Source: Eubacteriales bacterium
GTDB taxonomy: Bacteria > Bacillota > Clostridia > Lachnospirales > Lachnospiraceae
DNA: 64,000 nucleotides
Direction: 5' to 3'
NCBI GenBank assembly: GCA_030524715.1
Contig: JAUNGB010000007.1
Coordinates: 1-64,000, forward strand
Both the position numbers and the translations under genes were made by a program. The notes under the pieces were generated by a model. It ran no database searches. It worked only from the letters and a program-made list of their open reading frames with translations, and was not told where the DNA came from. Of this stretch, positions 51,112 through 59,724 are shown in pieces; within the stretch, counting starts at the first letter, position 1; each line of letters opens with the position of its first letter.

Positions 51112-52137
51112 ATGAAAACAGCGGATTTTTATTATGATCTTCCTCAGGAGCTGATCGCGCAGGACCCTCTTGAGGACAGAAGCGCATCCAGGCTTCTGCA
51201 TTTGTCTCTTGAGGACGGAAGCATAGAGCACCGTCATTTTACGGATATTCTGGAATATCTGCAAAAGGGAGACTGCCTGGTTATCAATGATACGAAGGTT
51301 ATTCCCGCACGTCTGTACGGACATAAAGAGGAAACAGGAGCCGTTATTGAAATCCTGCTCCTGAAAAGAAAAGAAAAGGATATCTGGGAATGTCTGGTAA
51401 AACCCGGCAAAAAGGCACGTTCGGGCGCGAGGATCAGCTTTGGGGACGGCATCTTAAAGGGAGAAATCCTTAAGGTGGCGGAGGACGGCAACCGTATGAT
51501 CCGGTTTGAATACGAGGGTATTTTTGAAGAGATTCTGGACAGGCTGGGGGAGATGCCTCTGCCTCCCTATATTACCCACAAGCTTCAGGACAAAAACCGT
51601 TACCAGACCGTATATGCCAAACATGAAGGCTCTGCGGCAGCGCCCACGGCAGGTCTGCATTTTACCAGGGAACTTCTTGATAAGGTAAAGGAAAAGGGCG
51701 TAAATATTGCCCATGTGACGCTCCATGTAGGCCTTGGAACCTTCCGTCCGGTGAAGGTGGACGATGTGGAGCAGCACCACATGCATTCGGAATTTTATGT
51801 AGTGGAAGAGGATCAGGCAAAGCTTGTGAACGATACAAAGAAAAACGGCGGAAGAGTGGTCGCCGTGGGAACCACAAGCTGCCGTACTCTGGAAGCGGCG
51901 TCAGGAGAGGATGGAATCCTTCGTGCCGGAAGCGGCTGGACAGATATTTTTATCTATCCGGGCTATCATTTTAAAATGATCGACGGCCTGATCACAAATT
52001 TCCACCTGCCGGAATCCACGCTTCTTATGCTGGTATCGGCCCTTGCCGGAAAAGAGAACATCATGAGGGCTTACGAGGAAGCAGTAAAGGAACGGTACAG
52101 ATTTTTTTCGTTTGGCGACGCCACGCTGTTACTTTGA
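51112..52137 (+). CDS. queA: tRNA ribosyltransferase-isomerase QueA
   Basis: A 341-aa enzyme using S-adenosylmethionine to make epoxyqueuosine in t[18 protein letters not shown] starts the protein; [24 protein letters not shown]-like [15 protein letters not shown] and [11 protein letters not shown] are family motifs. AAAAGGAG precedes the ATG. It lies 18 bp after trmD and 13 bp before the antiporter operon. Confidence 0.95.
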   Translation: MKTADFYYDLPQELIAQDPLEDRSASRLLHLSLEDGSIEHRHFTDILEYLQKGDCLVINDTKVIPARLYGHKEETGAVIEILLLKRKEKDIWECLVKPGKKARSGARISFGDGILKGEILKVAEDGNRMIRFEYEGIFEEILDRLGEMPLPPYITHKLQDKNRYQTVYAKHEGSAAAPTAGLHFTRELLDKVKEKGVNIAHVTLHVGLGTFRPVKVDDVEQHHMHSEFYVVEEDQAKLVNDTKKNGGRVVAVGTTSCRTLEAASGEDGILRAGSGWTDIFIYPGYHFKMIDGLITNFHLPESTLLMLVSALAGKENIMRAYEEAVKERYRFFSFGDATLLL

Positions 52138-52150
52138 ACAAGGAGGACAT

Positions 52151-52633
52151 ATGTATCTGCTGTACTTTATATTATGGATTGTTTTCAACGGGAATTTTAC
52201 CCTGGAAATCTGCCTGTTCGGTATTGTGATCGCCGCAGCGGTATTCGCCTTTACCTGTAAATTTATGGATTACAGTATTCAGAAAGAAATAGCGAATATT
52301 AAAAAAATCCCGAAGTTTTTCCGGTATGTCTGTGTTCTTGTTATTGAAATCGTGAAGGCGAACTTTGCGGTCATCCATTTGATCCTGTCAGAAAAAGAAG
52401 AGATACAGCCTGCGCTGGTAAGCTTTAAATCTGATATGAAAACAGCTTCGGGAAAGGCGTTTCTGGCAAATGCCATTACCCTTACCCCGGGAACGATCAC
52501 CGTATCTCTGGAGGATTCGGAGTATGTGGTCCACTGTCTGGATGAGGATCTTGCCGTCGGCATGGCGGATTCTGCCTTTGTAAACATGCTGGATGAGCTT
52601 GAAGGCAAGCCGCCGCTAGGCCCGCGCTCATGA
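52151..52633 (+). CDS. mrpE: Na+/H+ antiporter subunit MrpE-like
   Basis: A 160-aa membrane protein with about three N-terminal helices (YLLYFILWIVFNGNFTLEICLFG) and a C-terminal soluble part with ANAITLTPGTITVSL, the MnhE signature. ATG 52151 follows AAGGAGG. First gene of the Mrp/Mbh-type operon. Confidence 0.9.
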   Translation: MYLLYFILWIVFNGNFTLEICLFGIVIAAAVFAFTCKFMDYSIQKEIANIKKIPKFFRYVCVLVIEIVKANFAVIHLILSEKEEIQPALVSFKSDMKTASGKAFLANAITLTPGTITVSLEDSEYVVHCLDEDLAVGMADSAFVNMLDELEGKPPLGPRS

Positions 52634-52697
52634 GCATGCGGCAGAGCGGAATGCGAATGCCTGATCCGTTTTACAAATAGAGAAGGAGGAAATAAGG

Positions 52698-53030
52698 ATG
52701 CATAGCGGAATTCCTGTTTTAGAACGGGCCTATGAGATACTTTTTACAGGGGCGCTGATCTTTCTGGCCATTATGGTGGTCCTGTGCCTGATCCGCGCCA
52801 TTATCGGTCCCCGTATCGCAGACCGTATCGTATCGGTAAATATGATGAGCACGATGGTCCTTGTTATGATCGGTATCCTGGCATTAATGCTCAATGAAGG
52901 ATATCTTGTGGATATCTGCCTGATCTATGCCATGATAAGCTTTCTGGCCGTAGTGGTCCTGACCAAGGTATATCTGGGCGTATACCGGGAAAAGAAAGAA
53001 AAGGAGGAGAAAGAGCATGGCAGTGATTGA
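52698..53030 (+). CDS. mrpF: Na+/H+ antiporter subunit MrpF-like
   Basis: A 110-aa subunit with three helices; RAIIGPRIADRIVSVNMM is the MnhF motif. It overlaps mrpG by 14 bp. AGAAGGAGG precedes the ATG. Confidence 0.9.
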   Translation: MHSGIPVLERAYEILFTGALIFLAIMVVLCLIRAIIGPRIADRIVSVNMMSTMVLVMIGILALMLNEGYLVDICLIYAMISFLAVVVLTKVYLGVYREKKEKEEKEHGSD

Positions 53031-53394
53031 ATGGATCCGTTTTCTGGCAGGGGCCGCCTTTCTTTTGTTCGGGCTGGGCATTTTTGTGATCGAGATGATC
53101 GGCGTTTTCCGATTCAATTATGTACTGAACAGAATGCATGCGGCCGCCATGGGGGATACCCTTGGGATCGGCTTTTCCCTGGTGGGGCTTATTATTATGT
53201 GCGGCTTTAGCTTTACCTCTTTAAAGCTGTTCTTTGTGGTGGTGTTTCTCTGGTTTTCGTCCCCTGCTTCCTCACATCTGATCGCCAGGCTGGAGGTTTC
53301 TACAGACGAAGAACAGGAAAAGCATTACCGCACCGTCCCTTTAAAGGAACTGGAACAGGAAAAGCAGAGGGAAAAGACAGGAGAGGAGGCCTGA
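53017..53394 (+). CDS. mrpG: Na+/H+ antiporter subunit MrpG-like
   Basis: A 125-aa subunit with three helices; GVFRFNYVLNRMHAAAMGDTLG is characteristic of MnhG. A hydrophilic Glu/Lys-rich tail (~95-125) follows. Confidence 0.9.
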   Translation: MAVIEWIRFLAGAAFLLFGLGIFVIEMIGVFRFNYVLNRMHAAAMGDTLGIGFSLVGLIIMCGFSFTSLKLFFVVVFLWFSSPASSHLIARLEVSTDEEQEKHYRTVPLKELEQEKQREKTGEEA

Positions 53395-53395
53395 C

Positions 53396-53755
53396 ATGCA
53401 GATATTCACTTATATTTTACTTGGATTTCTGGTGGTATGCGCCATATCCGTAAGCCTGTCCAAAAATCTTCTGAATTCTATTTTGATCTTTATGTCCTAC
53501 AGCCTGATCATGTCTGTGATCTGGATCCTTCTGGAATCTCCGGATCTTGCGATCACAGAAGCCGCGGTAGGGGCGGGGATCACCAGCATTTTGTTTTTTA
53601 TTACACTGAAAAAGATCCATGCGATCGTGGAAACGGATAAAGACGAAGAAGCGGCGGATACAGAAGCACTGACAGCCGACGAAAAGACGGCGGCCGTATC
53701 AGGGCAGGCCGCGGAATTATCGGAAACAGGACAGGGGGAGAAAAAGGATGAGTAA
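53396..53755 (+). CDS. DUF4040/MbhD-like antiporter subunit
   Basis: A 119-aa protein like the MbhD subunit, equivalent to part of the C-terminus of canonical MrpA. It has three helices; ESPDLAITEAAVGAGITSILFF is the hallmark. A long acidic tail (~78-119) is unlike the short archaeal form. It overlaps the next gene by 8 bp. Confidence 0.85.
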   Translation: MQIFTYILLGFLVVCAISVSLSKNLLNSILIFMSYSLIMSVIWILLESPDLAITEAAVGAGITSILFFITLKKIHAIVETDKDEEAADTEALTADEKTAAVSGQAAELSETGQGEKKDE

Positions 53756-54716
53756 AAAAGTACCGGAAGAAAAATACAAAAAAACGCTGTCCAGCCGTCT
53801 TGAAGAGTGGTTTTATGGTACCCGCGATCCTTTTTTGGATACCTTGAATATGAAACCGCAGAAACCTTTTACTGAGGATCGGCAGACGGTAAAGAAGAGG
53901 ACAGAGGAAAAGAAAAAAATATTTGAGCGCATTTACGACCTGAACAGCAATAAGGAGGTGCGGATCTTCCGTGTGTCTTACAGAGTATTCAGCGTGCTTT
54001 TCTGTCTGTTTCTGGTGTTTATGCTGCTCAGCGCGGTATCCCATCTGCCGCCCTACGGAAACGCGTCTAATCCTGTAAATAATGAGGTGTCCCGCCGGTA
54101 TATTGAAAACGGCTTGCAGGAAACGGGAGCAGTGAATATTGTCACGGGAATGATCCTGGACTACCGTGCCTTTGATACCCTGGGAGAATCCCATGTACTG
54201 TTTATCGCAACCTGTACGGTACTGATCCTTCTGCGCATCGACGATAAGAAAAAGGGCTATGACGGCTATAAAATGGAAAACGACCGTATCCACGAGCCGA
54301 AAAATGACGTGATCCTTCAGACAGTAGCCAGGATTCTGGTCCCGCCGATTTTTATATTCGGCATTTATATTATTCTCGGAGGCCATCTGGGGCCGGGAGG
54401 CGGCTTTTCCGGAGGCGCTGTGATCGGCGCGGGACTGATCTTATATCTGAATGCCTTTGGCTTTGCCAAAACCGAGCGGTTCTTTAATCAGAAAACCTAC
54501 AAGAGGCTGAGCTTCTGTGCTTTGGGGTGCTATTGCCTTGCCAAGAGCTATTCCTTTTTCACCGGGGCCAATCACATAGAAAGCGTGATCCCTCTTGGAA
54601 CGCCGGGCGCGATCTTAAGCAGCGGACTGATTCTTATTTTGAATATCTGCGTAGGGGTTGTGGTGGCCGGTACTATGTACACCTTTTACGTTATGTTCAG
54701 AAAAGGAGGGTATTGA
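53748..54716 (+). CDS. mrpB: MbhE-MrpB fusion-like antiporter subunit
   Basis: A 322-aa protein. The N-terminal ~65 residues are hydrophilic (KKTEEKKKIFERIYDL-like). A helix near 80-105 and an ETGAVNIVTGMILDYRAFDTLGE segment correspond to MbhE plus the start of MnhB, and the MnhB domain (ILGGHLGPGGGFSGGAVIGAG) lies at ~195-320. In archaeal Mbh these are separate genes, so this looks like a fusion. The N-terminal extension is unusual. Confidence 0.82.
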   Translation: MSKKVPEEKYKKTLSSRLEEWFYGTRDPFLDTLNMKPQKPFTEDRQTVKKRTEEKKKIFERIYDLNSNKEVRIFRVSYRVFSVLFCLFLVFMLLSAVSHLPPYGNASNPVNNEVSRRYIENGLQETGAVNIVTGMILDYRAFDTLGESHVLFIATCTVLILLRIDDKKKGYDGYKMENDRIHEPKNDVILQTVARILVPPIFIFGIYIILGGHLGPGGGFSGGAVIGAGLILYLNAFGFAKTERFFNQKTYKRLSFCALGCYCLAKSYSFFTGANHIESVIPLGTPGAILSSGLILILNICVGVVVAGTMYTFYVMFRKGGY

Positions 54717-54717
54717 T

Positions 54718-55095
54718 ATGGATTTTTCAAACCTTCTGAATAACTATGGAGAAGCGGTTTCCATGATCCTTTTCGGAATCGGCTTTTCCAATCTGCTTCT
54801 GCAGAAAAACCTGATCAAGAAGATCATCGGCTTTAATATCATGGATACGGCCGTATACCTGTTCCTTGCCCTGAAAGGCTACGTGGCAGGACGTAAGGCC
54901 CCCATTGTCGTCGACGGGGTACAGAGTGTGGAGGCATACATTAACCCGATTCCAAGCGGGCTGGTGCTCACAGGCATTGTTGTTTCCGTATCTGTGACTG
55001 CGCTGATGCTTTCTCTGACCATCCGCCTGTACCGCAGGTATCATACGCTGGATCTTGACGAGATATCCACCCGGCTGAAAAGGGAGGGATTGTGA
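54718..55095 (+). CDS. mrpC: Na+/H+ antiporter subunit MrpC-like
   Basis: A 125-aa NuoK-like subunit with three helices (VSMILFGIGFSNLLLQKNLIKKIIGFNIMDTAVYLF, and IPSGLVLTGIVVSVSVTALMLSL). ATG 54718 follows AAAGGAGGG; the stop overlaps the mrpD start in TGATG. Confidence 0.9.
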   Translation: MDFSNLLNNYGEAVSMILFGIGFSNLLLQKNLIKKIIGFNIMDTAVYLFLALKGYVAGRKAPIVVDGVQSVEAYINPIPSGLVLTGIVVSVSVTALMLSLTIRLYRRYHTLDLDEISTRLKREGL

Positions 55096-56603
55096 TGCAG
55101 TTTGTACAGAATTTTCCGTTTATCACCATCATTCTCTCTCTGTTTTCCGGCCCTCTTTCCTCTGTTATCAGCGGAAAAAAGGCGAAATGGTTAAATCTGG
55201 CTGTCATTTCTGTTATCGGGATCATGTCGGCCGCCGTACTTGCATTTACCATACGTTCCGGTGAATCCTATGTTTATATGATGGGTCATTTTCCGGCGCC
55301 ATGGGGAAACGAAATCCGCGTGGGTATTCTGGAAGCGGCCATGGCAGTCTTTTTCTGCATTATCATGCTGCTGAGTATGATGGGCGGGCAGTATGAAAGA
55401 GAGCGGGAGCTGGAGGAATCCAAATCCAACCTGTATTATGTTATGGTAAATCTCCTGCTCTGTTCTTTGCTGGCGCTGATCTATACCAACGACCTTTTTA
55501 CCGCTTATGTATTTGTGGAGATCAACACGATTTCCGCCTGCGGGCTGATTATGATCAAACAAAACGGGCGGACCATTGAGGCTGCCGCCAGATATATGAT
55601 CATGAGCCTTCTGGGCTCCGGACTTCTGCTTCTTGGGATCTGCTTTTTATATGATCTGACAGGCCATCTTCTGATGAGCAATATTCAGGAGCAGGTGCAG
55701 CTTCTGGCTCAGACGGGGGAATACCACATTCCTCTGCTGGTGTCCCTTGGCCTGATGTCTGTGGGACTGGCCATCAAAAGCGCGCTGTTTCCATTCCATA
55801 CATGGCTTCCGGATGCTTATGGATATTCCACCCTGTCCTCCGCGGCTATTTTATCCTCGCTGGTTTCCAAGGGATATATTTTCCTTTTGGTAAAGATTTT
55901 TTACCGTGTGGTGGGATTTGATATCGTGCGTGACAGCAAAGTTATCAATGTCCTGTTTGTATTCGGTATTGCAGGTATGATCATGGGATCCGTGGACGCC
56001 ATCCGCGAAAACAATATCCGGAGGATGATCGCTTATTCCTCTGTGGCGCAGATCGGTTATATCTATATGGGCTTCGGCCTTGGAACGGCAGCCGGGGTAA
56101 CGGCAAGCATTTACCATGTCGTTTCCCATGCGGCGACAAAATCTCTTCTGTTTGTGGCAGCCTCCGGAATTACGGACGCCTCCGGGGACAGTACGGATTT
56201 TTTTGACCTGACAGGAGCCGGATACCGTAACAAGCTGGCGGGAGTCGCCTTTACCGTGGGTTCCTTGTCCATGGTGGGCATCCCCATGTTTTCCGGATTT
56301 ATTTCCAAGCTTTTGTTTGCCCAGGCAGCGGTGGCAAGCCCGAATAAATCCATCCCCACGTTGATCGCGCTGGCGATCAGCACCATCCTGAATGCGGTCT
56401 ACTTTATGAAAACCGTGATCCGTCTTTACACGCCTGAAAAGAAAGCGGTGATAGAAAGAAAGAATTTCAGAACCATCACCATGAGGGAAGAGCCGGTGAA
56501 ATCCGCAGCCCTGGTTTTCTTTATTATTTTAAATCTGCTGCTGGGACTGTCTTCCGATCCTGTTATGGAACTGATCAGAAACGGTCTTGAGATGTTTTCA
56601 TAG
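55095..56603 (+). CDS. mrpD: Proton-translocating antiporter subunit, MrpD-like (copy 1)
   Basis: A 502-aa NuoM/N-like protein with about 14 helices. Key ion-path sites: a Glu in YVFVEINTISACGLIM (helix 5) and Lys in GLAIKSALFPFHTWLPDAYG (helix 7) and SLVSKGYIFLL (helix 8). First of four related subunits in a row. GGGAGGG precedes ATG 55095; a GTG at 55092 is also possible. Confidence 0.9.
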   Translation: MQFVQNFPFITIILSLFSGPLSSVISGKKAKWLNLAVISVIGIMSAAVLAFTIRSGESYVYMMGHFPAPWGNEIRVGILEAAMAVFFCIIMLLSMMGGQYERERELEESKSNLYYVMVNLLLCSLLALIYTNDLFTAYVFVEINTISACGLIMIKQNGRTIEAAARYMIMSLLGSGLLLLGICFLYDLTGHLLMSNIQEQVQLLAQTGEYHIPLLVSLGLMSVGLAIKSALFPFHTWLPDAYGYSTLSSAAILSSLVSKGYIFLLVKIFYRVVGFDIVRDSKVINVLFVFGIAGMIMGSVDAIRENNIRRMIAYSSVAQIGYIYMGFGLGTAAGVTASIYHVVSHAATKSLLFVAASGITDASGDSTDFFDLTGAGYRNKLAGVAFTVGSLSMVGIPMFSGFISKLLFAQAAVASPNKSIPTLIALAISTILNAVYFMKTVIRLYTPEKKAVIERKNFRTITMREEPVKSAALVFFIILNLLLGLSSDPVMELIRNGLEMFS

Positions 56604-56615
56604 GAGGACAGAAAC

Positions 56616-58217
56616 ATGAATGGTTGGATTTTGCTTCCGGTATTTCTGCCGGCGGCAGCCGGAATACTTCTGCTGGCATCCTCTTTCCGTGAGCACCTGA
56701 AGAATCCGGAAAAGGGACAGAGTACAGATAAAGTACAGCCGGACAGGGACAGTCTTAGAAAGCTTCACATGTTTGTGGGAGCCGTGCTTATCATTTCCGC
56801 GGCTATTGCGGTTTTGGCCGGGGTAAGCGGGGAGCACAGCGTCACGCTTTTTTATCTGATGGAAAATATTCCTGTTTATTTCAGGATCGACAACATAGGC
56901 CGGCTTTTTTCCATTACTACGAGTATTGTCTGGGTTCTGGCGGGTTTTTATGCCTTTGTTTATATGGAGCATGAGGGGGAGGAAAAGAGGTTTTTCGGCT
57001 TTTATCTGTTGGTGTACGGAATCCTCATGGCTTTGGATTTTGCAGGAAACCTTGTGACCCTGTACTTTTTCTACGAGCTGATGACGCTGGCTTCCATGCC
57101 CATGGTTTTGCATAACGGCTCCAAAGAAGCGATCATGGCGGCGCTGAAGTACCTGTTTTATTCCATGTGCGGAGCCTATCTGGGATTATTTGGGATTTTC
57201 TTTTTGTACCGTTACTGCGATACGCTGGCCTTCCTGCCGGGAGGGAACCTGAACCCTTCGCTGGTTCAGGGACATGAGACGATTTTGCTGATCGCGGTAT
57301 TCTGTATGCTGGTGGGCTTTGGCGCAAAGGCGGGCATGCTGCCCCTTCACGCGTGGCTTCCCGCCGCCCATCCCGTAGCTCCGTCTCCGGCTTCCGCGGT
57401 ATTGTCGGGCATTATCGTCAAGTCGGGTGTGCTTGCGGCAGTCCGGACGGTCTACTATGTGGTGGGAACAGAGTTCCTGCGGGGAACCTGGGTGCAGACA
57501 GCATGGATCGTTTTAACGCTTCTGACGGTCTTTATGGGTTCTATGCTGGCCTTTCGGGAGCCTGTTTTTAAGAAGCGTCTGGCATATTCCACGGTCAGCC
57601 AGGTATCGTATATTTTGTTCGGGCTTGCCCTGATGGAGCCGTCCGCTATGACAGGGGCGCTTTTGCATACGGTATTTCATGCCTTTATCAAGTGCGGGCT
57701 TTTTCTGACGGCCGGGGCGTTTATTTTTAAATGCCATAAGACAAGAGTTGACGAGCTTAAGGGAATCGGCAAAGAAATGCCTGTGACACTCTGGTGCTAT
57801 GCCTTTTCGTCCCTTGCCCTTATCGGAATCCCTCCTGCCAGCGGCTTTGTGAGCAAATGGTATCTTGCTCAGGGCGCTTTGGACGCAAACGTGGGAGTAT
57901 TCCGCTATCTGGGTCCCGCGGTGCTTTTGATAAGCGCGCTTCTTACGGCAGGATATCTGCTTCCTGTTGCCATGCAGGGATTTTTCCCCGGAAGGGAAGC
58001 GGGGAAAGATGTACAGGCAGCTAAAAGTACAGCACAGACAGGATCCGACGGAAAATCAGGAAGGATGCGGCAGACGGCTGTTCAGGCAAAAAAATCAGAG
58101 CCTGCTGTGGGAATGCTTCTCCCTTTGATCATCCTGGCGGCTCTTTCCGTACTCCTTGGAATTCTGCCGAATCCGCTTATTGATTTTATCAGCCGGACTG
58201 TTTCCGGCTTAATGTAG
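56616..58217 (+). CDS. Antiporter-like NuoL/M/N-family subunit (copy 2)
   Basis: A 533-aa homologue with about 14 helices. YFFYELMTLASMPMV (Glu), GFGAKAGMLPLHAWLPAAHPVAPSP (Lys) and IIVKSGVLAAV (Lys) keep the ion-path residues. Hydrophilic insertions lie near residues 25-45 and 455-495 (GREAGKDVQAAKS). AGGAGGA precedes the ATG. Confidence 0.87.
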   Translation: MNGWILLPVFLPAAAGILLLASSFREHLKNPEKGQSTDKVQPDRDSLRKLHMFVGAVLIISAAIAVLAGVSGEHSVTLFYLMENIPVYFRIDNIGRLFSITTSIVWVLAGFYAFVYMEHEGEEKRFFGFYLLVYGILMALDFAGNLVTLYFFYELMTLASMPMVLHNGSKEAIMAALKYLFYSMCGAYLGLFGIFFLYRYCDTLAFLPGGNLNPSLVQGHETILLIAVFCMLVGFGAKAGMLPLHAWLPAAHPVAPSPASAVLSGIIVKSGVLAAVRTVYYVVGTEFLRGTWVQTAWIVLTLLTVFMGSMLAFREPVFKKRLAYSTVSQVSYILFGLALMEPSAMTGALLHTVFHAFIKCGLFLTAGAFIFKCHKTRVDELKGIGKEMPVTLWCYAFSSLALIGIPPASGFVSKWYLAQGALDANVGVFRYLGPAVLLISALLTAGYLLPVAMQGFFPGREAGKDVQAAKSTAQTGSDGKSGRMRQTAVQAKKSEPAVGMLLPLIILAALSVLLGILPNPLIDFISRTVSGLM

Positions 58218-58232
58218 AAAGGGGGAGAAGTA

Positions 58233-59708
58233 ATGAATGCAGGTATTATGGTAGCGGTGGTGCTTCTTCCGGTTTTCGGAGGGGCGTTGATTCCCATACT
58301 CCCCTTTAAAAAGCGCGTACACATGGCTGTTTACGTGGAGACACTGGTCCTGGTAAATTCTCTCCTGATACTGGCTATGCTTTTAAACCGGCCTTCTGAG
58401 GCGTTTGTGCTGTTCCGTTTTACCGGGAACCTGAGCGTCAGTTTCCGGCTGGACGGGCTTGGAACGGTGTTTCTGGCAATCCTTTCCGCACTGTGGCCTC
58501 TTGCGGTCTTATATTCCTTTGAATATATGAAGCACGAGGGCCATGAGAAATATTTCTTTATGTTTTATGTGATCACCTTTGGCGTGACCGTGGGCATTGC
58601 CCTGGCAGAAGATATCCTGACCATGTATTTCTTTTACGAAATGCTGACTCTTGTGACCCTTCCTCTTGTGATGCACACCCTGAAAAGAGAGGCGATCCTG
58701 GCGGCGCGTACTTATTTGTATTATTCTCTCGGCGGCGCGGCGTTTGCCTTTATCGGAATGATCTTCATCCTGACCTACGGAACCACTCTGGACTTTGTAC
58801 CGGGCGGAGTTCTTGATCCGGCGCAGATAGGAGATAAGACAAATGTACTGCTGCTGGTTTATGTGATGTGCGTCTGCGGCTTCAGTGTAAAGGCTGCCAT
58901 GTGGCCCTTCTCTTCCTGGCTTCCCAAGGCAGGCGCGGCGCCCACTCCTGTGACGGCGCTGCTCCATGCAGTGGCAGTGGTAAAGGCAGGGGCCTTTGCG
59001 GTCATGCGCGTGACCTACTACAGCTTTGGGACAGACCTTCTGCGGGGAACCTGGGCACAGAAGACAGTGCTGACGCTTACGATCATTACCATTGTATACG
59101 GCTGCAGCCGCGCATTAAAGGAAACTCATATCAAACGGCGGCTGGCGTGGTCTACGGTCAGCAACCTTTCGTATATCCTGTTCGGCACTGCGCTGATGAC
59201 GCCCCTCGGCCTCGCGGGAGCCTTAAGCCATATGATCGCGCATGCAATCATGAAAATCTGCGCGTTCTTCTGCGCGGGGGCTGTTATTTATAAAACGGGA
59301 CGCAATTATATCCATGAGTTGGACGGTTTTGGGAGAAAGATGCCGAAGGTATTTACTGCCTTTACCATATCCGGTCTGGCGCTGATGGGCGTGCCCGGGC
59401 TTTGCGGCTTTATCGGCAAATGGAATCTGGCAAAGGCCGCTGTGGAAAGTGAAACGGTCCTCGGGTATATCGGAGTGGCCGCTCTGCTGGTTTCCGCGAT
59501 TCTGACGGCTATTTACATGCTGTCGGTTTCCGTGAGGGCATTTTTCCCGGGAAAGGATTTTGATTACAATACCATTGCGGATGTAAAAGATCCCAATTGG
59601 ATGATGATCCTGCCGTTATACCTGTTCGTCGCGGCCATGTTCTTTTTGGGACTGCATTCCCAGCCGGTGATTCATGCGTTGGAATCGGTGGTTTCGGTAA
59701 TAAAATAG
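58233..59708 (+). CDS. Antiporter-like NuoL/M/N-family subunit (copy 3)
   Basis: A 491-aa homologue with about 14 helices. YFFYEMLTLVTLPLVMH (Glu), GFSVKAAMWPFSSWLPKAG (Lys) and VAVVKAGAFAVMR (Lys) are kept. The HPVAPAP segment of its neighbours is replaced by AGAAPTPV. The AAAGGGGGAG ribosome site precedes ATG 58233. Confidence 0.87.
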   Translation: MNAGIMVAVVLLPVFGGALIPILPFKKRVHMAVYVETLVLVNSLLILAMLLNRPSEAFVLFRFTGNLSVSFRLDGLGTVFLAILSALWPLAVLYSFEYMKHEGHEKYFFMFYVITFGVTVGIALAEDILTMYFFYEMLTLVTLPLVMHTLKREAILAARTYLYYSLGGAAFAFIGMIFILTYGTTLDFVPGGVLDPAQIGDKTNVLLLVYVMCVCGFSVKAAMWPFSSWLPKAGAAPTPVTALLHAVAVVKAGAFAVMRVTYYSFGTDLLRGTWAQKTVLTLTIITIVYGCSRALKETHIKRRLAWSTVSNLSYILFGTALMTPLGLAGALSHMIAHAIMKICAFFCAGAVIYKTGRNYIHELDGFGRKMPKVFTAFTISGLALMGVPGLCGFIGKWNLAKAAVESETVLGYIGVAALLVSAILTAIYMLSVSVRAFFPGKDFDYNTIADVKDPNWMMILPLYLFVAAMFFLGLHSQPVIHALESVVSVIK

Positions 59709-59724
59709 GAGGGAGGAAGAGAAG

